Below, in pieces: positions 1 through 7,581 of a stretch of DNA of 64,000 nucleotides (positions within the stretch are counted from its first letter, which is position 1; each line of letters begins with the position of its first letter). The notes beneath the pieces are model-generated. The model did no database searches. It was given only the letters and a program-made list of their open reading frames with translations, and had not been told where the DNA came from. Source of the DNA: Pseudorhizobium xiangyangii (GTDB lineage: Bacteria > Pseudomonadota > Alphaproteobacteria > Rhizobiales > Rhizobiaceae); assembly GCF_020531965.1 (NCBI RefSeq), contig NZ_JAJAWH010000006.1, positions 1-64,000 on the forward strand, in the 5' to 3' direction. Position numbers and translations under genes: made by a program.

Positions 1-20
1 CCGGTCTCGATCGAGACCGG
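1..20 (-). terminator. Perfect 20-bp palindrome downstream of pckA
   Basis: The first 20 bases are a perfect inverted repeat (CCGGTCTCGA and its reverse complement). It lies 32 bases beyond the pckA stop codon in the direction of pckA transcription, so it may form the stem of a terminator. The window ends before any T-tract could be seen, so termination is an inference. Confidence 0.4.
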
Positions 21-28
21 CGGTTTAG

Positions 29-44
29 AGTTTCACGTGAATCC
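29..44 (+). other. parS-like site 1 (3' of pckA)
   Basis: AGTTTCACGTGAATCC contains the core TTCACGTGAA and matches 13 of 16 bases of the widely conserved parS sequence TGTTTCACGTGAAACA. Bases 39-43 are GAATC, a GANTC methylation site. It lies between the pckA stop codon and the terminal palindrome, about 39.7 kb from oriC. ParB binding is inferred. Confidence 0.6.
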
Positions 45-52
45 GCCGCCTT

Positions 53-1663
53 TTATTCGGCGGCAGTCAGCAGTACGGGTGCCGCATCGCGGACCTTGCT
101 GTCGACATGGCCTTCGAACTTCTCGAAGTTGGCGATGAACATCGAAACCAACTTCTTCGCCTGCACGTCGTAAGCTGCACCGTCGGCCCAGGTGGAGCGC
201 GGGTCGAGGATCGCCGTGTCGATGCCTTCTGCTGCAATCGGAACAGCAAAGCCGAAGTTCGGATCGGTGCGGAACTCGGCCTTCTTGAGTTCCCCGGTGA
301 GTGCCGCCGTCAGCAAGGCGCGGGTCGCCTTTATCGGCATGCGGCGACCGACGCCATAGGCACCACCGGTCCAGCCGGTGTTGACCAGCCAGCAATCGAC
401 GCCATGGCGGGCGATCAGCTCCTTCAGGAGGTTGCCGTATTCTGCCGGGTGGCGAGGCATAAAGGGAGCGCCGAAGCAGGTCGAGAAGGTGGCCTCCGGC
501 TCCGTCACGCCCTTTTCGGTTCCGGCAACCTTGGCCGTGTAGCCGGAGAGGAAGTGGTACATGGCCTGTTCCGGTGTCAGTCTGGCGATCGGCGGCATGA
601 CACCGAATGCATCAGCGGTCAGCATGATGATCGTCTTCGGATGCGGCGCGATGCCGGTCTCCGATGCATTCGGGATGAAGTGCAACGGATACGCGCTGCG
701 GGTGTTTTCCGTCAACGAGGCATCGTCGAAATCGGGTACGCGATTTTCATCGAGCACGACATTCTCGAGTACGGTGCCGAACCGCCGCGTCGCCGCGTAG
801 ATCTCAGGCTCGGCTTCGGCCGAGAGCCTGATCGCCTTGGCATAGCAGCCGCCTTCGAAGTTGAAGATCCCGTTCTCACCCCAGCCGTGCTCGTCGTCGC
901 CAATGAGCGTGCGGCTCGGGTCGGCGGACAGCGTCGTCTTGCCGGTACCCGACAAGCCGAAAAACACTGCGGCATCCCCGTCCGGTCCAACATTCGCCGA
1001 GCAGTGCATCGGCATGACGCTCTTTGCAGGCAGCAGGTAATTCAGCACCGTGAAGACGGATTTCTTGTTCTCACCCGCATAGGAGGTACCGCCGATCAAG
1101 ACGATACCGCGCGTCAGATCGCAGGCGATCACAGTTTCAGTGCGGCAACCATGCCGCGCCGGATCGGCTCGAAAGCTCGGCAAGTTGATGATCGTCAGCT
1201 TCTGTACGAAGGTTGCAATTGCTTCGCGGCTGGGTCGGATCAGCAGGTTGCGGATAAACAGCGCATGCCAGGCAAACTCGGTGATGACGCGTGTCGGCAA
1301 AGCGTTCTCGGGATCGGCGCCACCGATCAGGTCCTGGACATAAAGCGTTTTACCGGCGGCATGCGCCAGCATGTCACGATGCAGGATGTCGAAGTGATCC
1401 GGGGACATCGGTTTGTTGTTGTCCCACCAGATGGCGCCTTCGGTCTTTTCGTCGCGGACGACGAACTTGTCCTTCGGCGAGCGGCCGGTGTGCTGGCCGG
1501 TCACGGCCCGCAATGCGCCATCGGCGGTCAGGTCAGCTTCGCCCTTACGGATCGATTCCTCGCAAAGCTCCGTTTCCAGGAGGTTGTAATTCACGCGGGA
1601 AACGTCGGTGAAGCCGATCGCTGCGACCCCATTGGACGGATTGAAAAGTCCAAACTCCTGCAT
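53..1663 (-). CDS. pckA: Phosphoenolpyruvate carboxykinase (ATP)
   Basis: This enzyme converts oxaloacetate and ATP to phosphoenolpyruvate and CO2, the entry step of gluconeogenesis during growth on C4-dicarboxylates. The 536-residue product has the length expected for the ATP-dependent family. The P-loop [11 protein letters not shown] is at about residues 235-245 and is followed by the metal and nucleotide site GDDEHGW. An upstream in-frame ATG at 1720 would add 19 residues with no family similarity, so the start at 1663 (MQEFGLFNP) is preferred. It is divergent from chvI, and the two share an AT-rich 329-bp spacer. Confidence 0.96.
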   Translation of the reverse strand: MQEFGLFNPSNGVAAIGFTDVSRVNYNLLETELCEESIRKGEADLTADGALRAVTGQHTGRSPKDKFVVRDEKTEGAIWWDNNKPMSPDHFDILHRDMLAHAAGKTLYVQDLIGGADPENALPTRVITEFAWHALFIRNLLIRPSREAIATFVQKLTIINLPSFRADPARHGCRTETVIACDLTRGIVLIGGTSYAGENKKSVFTVLNYLLPAKSVMPMHCSANVGPDGDAAVFFGLSGTGKTTLSADPSRTLIGDDEHGWGENGIFNFEGGCYAKAIRLSAEAEPEIYAATRRFGTVLENVVLDENRVPDFDDASLTENTRSAYPLHFIPNASETGIAPHPKTIIMLTADAFGVMPPIARLTPEQAMYHFLSGYTAKVAGTEKGVTEPEATFSTCFGAPFMPRHPAEYGNLLKELIARHGVDCWLVNTGWTGGAYGVGRRMPIKATRALLTAALTGELKKAEFRTDPNFGFAVPIAAEGIDTAILDPRSTWADGAAYDVQAKKLVSMFIANFEKFEGHVDSKVRDAAPVLLTAAE

Positions 1664-1992
1664 GCGCGCTTCCTTCACTAGGTGTTGATATTTCCCACCA
1701 ACTAGCTCTCGTTCACGCAAAGAGCAATAGCAACCCCCCTAATAACACAATGATATCAATTATTTAATCGATTTAAAAAAATTTATTCCAGATTAAATCG
1801 GTTTAGTATCTGTTTTAGTTCCCGCCGCTGACCAGTCGGCGAAGGATGAGCTATAATTGTATTCCCTGGAGCGGCATCTATCTTTGCCACAATTTGTTCC
1901 ACCTTTATACTCACAACGCGCAACGGCGGATTTGCCGAACCTGGCTGGGGTTACTCCAGGAGATGCGCAAAATGATGATGGAGACGGAGAGC
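1664..1992. promoter_or_regulatory. Divergent pckA/chvI promoter region
   Basis: This 329-bp spacer holds no convincing gene. It is much richer in A and T than its surroundings between about 1740 and 1830. It contains TGATATCA (1751-1758), the palindrome AATCGATT (1766-1773), and an inverted repeat of CGATTTAA (1769-1776) with TTAAATCG (1793-1800). The pckA and chvI promoters must both lie here or nearby. The regulator that uses the repeats is unknown. Confidence 0.6.
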
Positions 1993-2718
1993 ATGCAGAC
2001 AATCGCGCTCGTAGACGACGATCGCAACATTCTCACCTCGGTATCGATTGCGCTTGAAGCGGAAGGCTACAAGGTCGAGACCTATACCGATGGTGCGTCC
2101 GCACTCGACGGCCTCCTTGCACGGCCGCCGCATTTGGCGATCTTCGATATCAAGATGCCGCGCATGGACGGCATGGAACTGTTACGCCGGCTTCGGCAGA
2201 AATCCGACATTCCAGTAATCTTCCTGACATCCAAGGACGAGGAGATCGACGAATTGTTCGGCCTCAAGATGGGTGCGGACGACTTCATCACCAAGCCGTT
2301 CTCCCAGCGACTCTTGGTCGAGCGTGTGAAGGCGATCCTTCGGCGCGCCACCGCGCGGGAGACACAGGGCGGCGCAATCGGCGCGAAGCCGGGCATCGAC
2401 GCGCAACAGGCGCGCACGCTCGAGCGCGGTCAGCTGCTGATGGACCAGGAACGCCACACCTGTACCTGGAGGGGCGAGCCGGTCACGTTGACCGTGACGG
2501 AATTCCTGATCCTCCATTCGCTGGCCCAGCGCCCCGGCGTGGTAAAGAGCCGCGACGCCCTCATGGACGCTGCCTATGACGAGCAGGTCTATGTCGACGA
2601 CCGCACTATCGACAGCCACATCAAGCGCCTGCGCAAGAAGTTCAAGATGGTTGACGGCGACTTCGATATGATCGAAACGCTCTACGGCGTTGGCTATCGC
2701 TTCCGCGAAGCGGCCTGA
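1993..2718 (+). CDS. chvI: Two-component response regulator ChvI
   Basis: This OmpR/PhoB-family response regulator is the partner of ChvG and controls acid and envelope responses, exopolysaccharide and motility in rhizobia and Agrobacterium. The receiver domain has the acidic cluster DDD at residues 8-10, the phosphorylated aspartate at D52 ([10 protein letters not shown]) and the conserved Lys in ITKPFSQ. A winged-helix DNA-binding domain ends in [14 protein letters not shown] sequence. The chosen start at 1993 gives 241 residues beginning [10 protein letters not shown]. In-frame ATGs at 1972-1978, with AGGAG 9 bases ahead of 1972, are a real alternative adding 5-7 residues. The frame extends upstream to 1846 without family similarity. 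Confidence 0.95.
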   Translation: MQTIALVDDDRNILTSVSIALEAEGYKVETYTDGASALDGLLARPPHLAIFDIKMPRMDGMELLRRLRQKSDIPVIFLTSKDEEIDELFGLKMGADDFITKPFSQRLLVERVKAILRRATARETQGGAIGAKPGIDAQQARTLERGQLLMDQERHTCTWRGEPVTLTVTEFLILHSLAQRPGVVKSRDALMDAAYDEQVYVDDRTIDSHIKRLRKKFKMVDGDFDMIETLYGVGYRFREAA

Positions 2719-2791
2719 CTGGCCGCTTCCGCGCCCGGCGTGAAAGCCATGCCTGGCCGGGCTCAAAGCCGGTCCTTTGAGAGGACGTTTG

Positions 2792-4576
2792 GTGGCAGAT
2801 CAACTGCTCGAAAGCGAGATGATCGATGATTCCGAGATGCGCCGTGCACCACGGCGCATCTGGTCGCATCCCTTTACCCTTATACGGCGCGTATTCGGCC
2901 ATGCGGTCTTTTCGAGCCTCACACGCCGAATCCTGTTCTTCAACATCGCCGCAACCGTCGTTCTTGTCGGCGGCATCCTGTACCTCAACCAGTTTCGCGA
3001 AGGGTTGATCGACGCGCGCGTAGAGAGCCTGCTGACCCAGGGCGAGATCATTGCCGGAGCAATATCGGCGTCCGCCTCGGTCGACACCAATTCGATCACC
3101 ATCGATCCCGAAAAGCTTCTGGAGCTTCAAGCCGGGCAGAGCATCACACCGGTCCCCAACGATGAGGACCTCGATTTTCCCATCGACCCGGATAGGGTGG
3201 CACCGGTCCTCCGCCGGCTGATCTCACCGACCCGTACCCGTGCGCGCATGTTCGATGCAGACGCCAATCTGCTTCTCGATTCCCGACATTTGTATTCCCG
3301 AGGCCAGGTGCTGCGCTTCGATCTGCCGCCCGTCGAGCATGAGGCGACGAGCTGGAGCGACTGGACTGCCGGTCTCTTCAACCGCATGCTGCAGCAGCGC
3401 AACCTTCCTATCTACAAGGAGGCACCCGGTGGCGATGGTTCGATCTATCCGGAAGTCATGAATGCGCTGACCGGCGTACGTGGCGCCGTCGTCCGTATTA
3501 CAGAAAAGGGCGAACTGATCGTTTCCGTCGCAGTCCCCGTGCAACGGTTTCGGGCCGTCCTCGGCGTCCTTCTCCTATCGACCCAGGCAGGTGATATCGA
3601 CAAGATCGTCCACGCGGAACGGCTCGCGATCATGCGCGTCTTCGGGGTGGCGACCCTGGTCAACATCCTCTTGTCGCTGCTGCTCTCGTCGACGATCGCA
3701 AATCCGCTACGGCGGCTCGCGGCAGCGGCCATCCGCGTTCGTCGTGGCGCAAAGCAACGTGAGGAAATTCCCGACTTCGCCTACCGCCAGGACGAGATCG
3801 GCAACCTTTCGATTGCACTTCGTGAAATGACGAATGCGCTCTACGACCGTATCGATGCCATTGAAAGCTTTGCGGCTGACGTCAGCCATGAGCTGAAGAA
3901 CCCCCTCACCTCCCTCCGGAGTGCGGTGGAAACTCTGCCGCTCGCAAAAACGGACGATGCGAAACGCCGATTGACGGAAATCATCTTCCACGACGTGCGC
4001 CGGCTCGACCGCCTGATCAGCGATATCTCGGATGCTTCCCGCCTCGATGCCGAGCTGGCCCGCACGGATTCTTCACCCGTCGATCTTCAGGCATTGCTCA
4101 GCAACCTCGTCGACATTTCGCGGCAGATCCGCAGCGGCCGCAAGCCCGTCGAGATCAACCTGACCGTCGAGAACAAGGGCCTCGCCAAATCGGCGTTCGT
4201 CGTCAACGGCCACGACCTGCGGCTCGGGCAGATCATCACAAACCTTATCGAAAACGCCCGGTCCTTTGTCCCCGAACAGAGCGGCCGGATCGCCATCCGT
4301 CTGTTTCAATCCCGCGGACGCACCAACATCACAGTCGAGGACAACGGCCCCGGGATACAGGCGGAAGACATCGATCGGATCTTCGAGCGCTTCTACACCG
4401 ATCGCCCAGAAGGCGAGAGTTTCGGGCAGAATTCAGGGCTTGGGCTGTCGATCAGCCGCCAGATTGCGGAAGCGCACGGCGGCACACTGAGGGCGGAGAA
4501 CATCATCGACGCCAAAACCGGTGAGATCAAAGGCGCCCGCTTTGTCCTCTCGTTTCCGGCAGGGGAACAACAATGA
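2792..4576 (+). CDS. chvG: Sensor histidine kinase ChvG (ExoS)
   Basis: This inner-membrane sensor kinase phosphorylates ChvI. Of its 594 residues, an N-terminal transmembrane helix (about 45-65) is followed by a periplasmic sensor region. A second membrane segment (about 285-310) leads to a HAMP linker and then the HisKA domain, with the phospho-accepting His366 in VSHELKNPLTS. A HATPase domain with DNGPG and GLGLSISRQ boxes follows. GTG at 2792 is preferred because AGAGGA lies just upstream. A TTG at 2777 would add five residues. The stop overlaps the hprK start (ATGA), so the two are translationally coupled. Confidence 0.94.
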   Translation: MADQLLESEMIDDSEMRRAPRRIWSHPFTLIRRVFGHAVFSSLTRRILFFNIAATVVLVGGILYLNQFREGLIDARVESLLTQGEIIAGAISASASVDTNSITIDPEKLLELQAGQSITPVPNDEDLDFPIDPDRVAPVLRRLISPTRTRARMFDADANLLLDSRHLYSRGQVLRFDLPPVEHEATSWSDWTAGLFNRMLQQRNLPIYKEAPGGDGSIYPEVMNALTGVRGAVVRITEKGELIVSVAVPVQRFRAVLGVLLLSTQAGDIDKIVHAERLAIMRVFGVATLVNILLSLLLSSTIANPLRRLAAAAIRVRRGAKQREEIPDFAYRQDEIGNLSIALREMTNALYDRIDAIESFAADVSHELKNPLTSLRSAVETLPLAKTDDAKRRLTEIIFHDVRRLDRLISDISDASRLDAELARTDSSPVDLQALLSNLVDISRQIRSGRKPVEINLTVENKGLAKSAFVVNGHDLRLGQIITNLIENARSFVPEQSGRIAIRLFQSRGRTNITVEDNGPGIQAEDIDRIFERFYTDRPEGESFGQNSGLGLSISRQIAEAHGGTLRAENIIDAKTGEIKGARFVLSFPAGEQQ

Positions 4577-5037
4577 CCGCAGTACCGGTCAACGTACACG
4601 CAACCGCTATCGTGGTCCGCGAAGCAGGACTGCTCTTCATCGGACCATCGGGGGCTGGAAAATCAATCACCGCATTCAACTGCATGGTTGCAGCGCGACG
4701 TTCGGCCGCATTCGCGGCACTTATCGCCGACGACCAGGTTTTCCTGTCCCAGAAGGACGGCGCACTGTTTGCCACATGTCCTGATACAATCGCGGGACTG
4801 ATCGAGATCAGGGGAAGCGGGATTGCACGTCTGCCGCATATTCCATCCGCGCCCATTCACCTTGCCGTGTTGCTCGTCGAACGCAATTCCATGGAACGAC
4901 TGCCCCCGGAAGGGGAAGTCTTCGACATCCCGGGAATTGGGTCGCTACCACAGCTTCGAATGGTGCAGGAAGCACAGGAGCCGTTGGCCATAATCGCTGC
5001 TTTTTATCCAGATATCGGTATACCGCGGACGTTCTGA
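4573..5037 (+). CDS. hprK: Short HPr kinase/phosphorylase
   Basis: It phosphorylates and dephosphorylates HPr on a serine. The 154-residue protein lacks the N-terminal domain of Gram-positive HprK (about 310 residues) and corresponds to the catalytic domain only, as is known in alphaproteobacteria. The Walker A motif GPSGAGKS is at residues 24-31, followed by the LIADDQV motif and the HprK signature GLIEIRGSGI. It overlaps chvG by four bases. Placement downstream of chvIG and ahead of EIIA and HPr points to a regulatory rather than sugar-transporting PTS. Confidence 0.9.
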   Translation: MTAVPVNVHATAIVVREAGLLFIGPSGAGKSITAFNCMVAARRSAAFAALIADDQVFLSQKDGALFATCPDTIAGLIEIRGSGIARLPHIPSAPIHLAVLLVERNSMERLPPEGEVFDIPGIGSLPQLRMVQEAQEPLAIIAAFYPDIGIPRTF

Positions 5038-5159
5038 ACGTCGAAGCAACGGATTTTTGACTTGCACTTCAACTCTACATGGCGAAGATGGCTTCCCACC
5101 GCTGGACGGCCTTTGTGCAATGCGATATTGGCCGCTTGTTTCCGGAGCAGGGGGAATTC

Positions 5160-5561
5160 ATGATCGGACTTGTGCTTGTCACGCATGGCAAGCTGGCTGA
5201 AGAATTTCGACATGCACTCGAGCATGTCGTCGGTCCTCAGAAGTACATCGAAACCGTATCCATCGGCCCTGAAGACGACATGGATCAGCGGCGTCAGGAC
5301 ATCTTGGATGCGATCGATCGCGCCGATGATGGTCACGGCACGATCATCCTGACGGACATGTTCGGCGGCACGCCGTCGAACTTGTCGATCTCCGTCATGG
5401 ACAGCGGCCGCATCGAGGTCATTGCCGGTGTGAACCTGCCAATGCTGATCAAGCTTGCGGGGATCCGCAGCGAGAACGACATGGACAAGGCGCTTGTCGA
5501 TGCATCGGAAGCCGGCCGCAAGTACATCAACGTCGCCAGCCGCGTCTTGAGCGGCAAGTAA
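5160..5561 (+). CDS. manX: PTS EIIA component, mannose family
   Basis: This phosphocarrier of the EIIA-Man fold accepts phosphate from HPr. At 133 residues it has the single-domain length, with no EIIB, EIIC or EIID nearby, so it is probably regulatory. The phosphorylated histidine is His9 in LVLVTHGKL, and the conserved TDMFGGTPSN loop follows. An upstream in-frame ATG at 5079 exists. The start at 5160 is chosen because an AGGGGGA ribosome site lies just ahead and homology begins at MIGLVLVTHG. Confidence 0.92.
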   Translation: MIGLVLVTHGKLAEEFRHALEHVVGPQKYIETVSIGPEDDMDQRRQDILDAIDRADDGHGTIILTDMFGGTPSNLSISVMDSGRIEVIAGVNLPMLIKLAGIRSENDMDKALVDASEAGRKYINVASRVLSGK

Positions 5562-5572
5562 GCATAAGACAC

Positions 5573-5848
5573 ATGTCCTCTCAGTCCCGCGAACTCCTCA
5601 TCATCAACAAGCGTGGCCTGCATGCCCGAGCTTCCGCGAAATTCGTGCAGACCGTCGGCCAGTATCAGGCCGAGGTTACGGTCACGAAAGACGGGACCAG
5701 TGTCGGCGGCATGTCGATCATGGGTCTGATGATGCTGGCGGCCAGCACAGGCTGCAGCGTCGAGGTCACGGCCTGCGGTCCGCAGGCGACTGAAGCCCTG
5801 GACGCCCTGGAGCACCTGGTGGCCAACAAATTTGGCGAAGACGCCTGA
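5573..5848 (+). CDS. Phosphocarrier protein HPr
   Basis: This 91-residue HPr-fold protein relays phosphate from EI. The catalytic His17 is in NKRGLHARA. Ser48, in the GGMSIMGLMML helix, is the expected target of HprK. It is 11 bases downstream of the EIIA gene and is probably translated from the same mRNA. Enzyme I is not in the window. HPr here most likely reports nitrogen and carbon status rather than driving sugar uptake. Confidence 0.92.
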   Translation: MSSQSRELLIINKRGLHARASAKFVQTVGQYQAEVTVTKDGTSVGGMSIMGLMMLAASTGCSVEVTACGPQATEALDALEHLVANKFGEDA

Positions 5849-5864
5849 CGCTCCGCCTTCAGGC

Positions 5865-5894
5865 GACATAAACATATAAACACTTCTTTATGTC
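5865..5894. promoter_or_regulatory. Palindromic operator candidate upstream of ahcY
   Basis: GACATAAA (5865-5872) and TTTATGTC (5887-5894) form a perfect 8-bp inverted repeat around an AT-rich centre, about 100 bases ahead of ahcY. The shape suits a dimeric repressor of methionine-cycle genes, for example an ArsR-family SahR-type regulator. The regulator assignment is inference only. Confidence 0.45.
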
Positions 5895-5903
5895 CCGTTG
5901 CCA

Positions 5904-5956
5904 GCAGCCGGCAAGCCTGATAAACCGGCTGCCGACTGGTCTGCGGAGGCGCCTCC
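5904..5956 (+). promoter_or_regulatory. Structured ahcY leader with two GC-rich hairpins
   Basis: GCAGCCGG (5904-5911) pairs with CCGGCTGC (5925-5932), and GGAGGCGCCTCC (5945-5956) is a perfect palindrome. The leader ends 34 bases before the ahcY start. It could be a 5' UTR element. I do not recognise a known riboswitch class in it. Confidence 0.4.
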
Positions 5957-5990
5957 GGCGTCCACAGCACATTTTCAGCTGGAGAGCTTC

Positions 5991-7391
5991 ATGAGCACTG
6001 AAAAAGATTACATCGTCGCCGACATCGAGCTTGCCTCATACGGCCGGAAAGAACTGGACATCGCGGAAACCGAAATGCCAGGCCTGATGGCTTGCCGCAC
6101 TGAATTCGGTGAAAGCAAGCCGCTCAAGGGCGCCCGGATTTCCGGTTCGCTGCACATGACGATCCAGACGGCCGTTCTGATCGAGACACTGACGGCACTC
6201 GGCGCCGACGTACGCTGGGCTTCGTGCAACATCTTCTCCACCCAGGACCACGCCGCTGCCGCGATCGCGGCCACGGGCGTACCGGTCTTTGCCGTCAAGG
6301 GCGAGTCTCTGACGGAGTACTGGGAATACACCGACAAGATCTTCCAGTGGGCCGACGGCGGGCTCTCCAACATGATCCTCGATGACGGCGGCGACGCCAC
6401 CATGTACATCCTGCTCGGTGCCCGCGCCGAAGCCGGCGAGGACGTTCTTTCGAACCCGACCTCGGAAGAAGAAGAAATCCTCATCGCGCAGATCAAGAAG
6501 CGCCTCCAGGCATCGCCGGGCTGGTTCACCAAGCAGCGCGACGCCATCAAGGGCGTGACCGAAGAAACCACGACCGGCGTTCATCGTCTCTATGAACTTT
6601 CCAAGAAGGGCCTGCTGCCCTTCCCCGCGATCAACGTCAACGACTCGGTCACAAAGTCCAAGTTCGACAACAAGTACGGCTGCAAGGAATCGCTGGTCGA
6701 TGGCATCCGCCGCGGCACCGACGTGATGATGGCCGGCAAGGTTGCCGTTGTCTGCGGCTACGGCGATGTGGGCAAGGGCTCCGCGGCGTCGCTCGCCGGT
6801 GCCGGCGCCCGCGTCAAGGTTACGGAAGTCGATCCGATCTGCGCCCTTCAGGCCGCCATGGACGGGTTCGAAGTGGTCGGTCTTGAAGATGTCGTCGATT
6901 CAGCCGATATCTTCATCACCACAACCGGCAACAAGGACGTCATCCGCATCGACCACATGCGTGCGATGAAGGACATGGCCATCGTCGGCAATATCGGCCA
7001 CTTCGACAACGAGATCCAGGTTGCGGCTCTCAAGAACCTCAAGTGGACCAACGTCAAGCCGCAGGTCGACCTGATCGAGTTCCCGAAGGGCAACCGCATC
7101 ATCCTTCTTTCGGAGGGACGCCTGCTGAACCTGGGTAACGCCACCGGCCACCCGTCCTTCGTCATGTCGGCATCGTTCACCAACCAGACGCTGGCGCAGA
7201 TCGAGCTGTTCACCAAGCAGGACGAGTACAAGAACGACGTCTATATCCTGCCGAAGCACCTCGACGAGAAGGTTGCGCGCCTTCACCTCGGCAAGCTCGG
7301 CGTGAAACTCACGGAACTTTCTGAAGAACAGGCAAGCTATATCGGCGTGTCTCAGCAGGGTCCGTTCAAGGCGGAACACTACAGGTACTAA
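5991..7391 (+). CDS. ahcY: Adenosylhomocysteinase
   Basis: It hydrolyses S-adenosylhomocysteine to homocysteine and adenosine, which clears the methylation by-product and feeds the methionine cycle. The 466-residue length is normal for the bacterial enzyme. The NAD-binding loop [11 protein letters not shown] is near residue 256, and substrate-site segments include [15 protein letters not shown] and [14 protein letters not shown]. The start at 5991 (MSTEKDY) follows GGAGAG. The reading frame is open upstream to 5898 but carries no family sequence there. It ends at the conserved PFKAEHYRY and is followed by a strong terminator. Confidence 0.97.
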   Translation: MSTEKDYIVADIELASYGRKELDIAETEMPGLMACRTEFGESKPLKGARISGSLHMTIQTAVLIETLTALGADVRWASCNIFSTQDHAAAAIAATGVPVFAVKGESLTEYWEYTDKIFQWADGGLSNMILDDGGDATMYILLGARAEAGEDVLSNPTSEEEEILIAQIKKRLQASPGWFTKQRDAIKGVTEETTTGVHRLYELSKKGLLPFPAINVNDSVTKSKFDNKYGCKESLVDGIRRGTDVMMAGKVAVVCGYGDVGKGSAASLAGAGARVKVTEVDPICALQAAMDGFEVVGLEDVVDSADIFITTTGNKDVIRIDHMRAMKDMAIVGNIGHFDNEIQVAALKNLKWTNVKPQVDLIEFPKGNRIILLSEGRLLNLGNATGHPSFVMSASFTNQTLAQIELFTKQDEYKNDVYILPKHLDEKVARLHLGKLGVKLTELSEEQASYIGVSQQGPFKAEHYRY

Positions 7392-7422
7392 ATCTAGACC
7401 TTTCATCCACAACATATTGATG

Positions 7423-7456
7423 GCCGCGGTCTTGACGAGACCGCGGCTTCTTTTTT
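7423..7456 (+). terminator. Rho-independent terminator of ahcY
   Basis: GCCGCGGTCT (7423-7432) pairs perfectly with AGACCGCGGC (7438-7447) across a 5-base loop and is followed by TTCTTTTTT. It separates ahcY from divL. Confidence 0.9.
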
Positions 7457-7581
7457 GCGCTCACCCTTCCCGCCGATTCCTTAACCAAGTATTGTCTGAG
7501 ATGTCGATTCGCTCCTGCTTCGGGCAAGGGCGAAATGGGATGTCTTGTCGAGATGCGGCAAAGGACGGAGACAGACCGGAG

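Noticed and set aside
107..1681. Long open frame of 524 codons on the plus strand opposite pckA
   Set aside because: It is antisense to a confidently identified gene and shows an unstructured, Arg-rich translation typical of GC-rich shadow frames.
4573..5037. hprK as a truncated pseudogene
   Set aside because: The frame is intact with Walker A and HprK signatures, and the short catalytic-domain form is normal in alphaproteobacteria.
5865..5956. SAH or SAM-II riboswitch upstream of ahcY
   Set aside because: The hairpins do not fit the conserved cores I know for these classes, so only a structured leader is reported.
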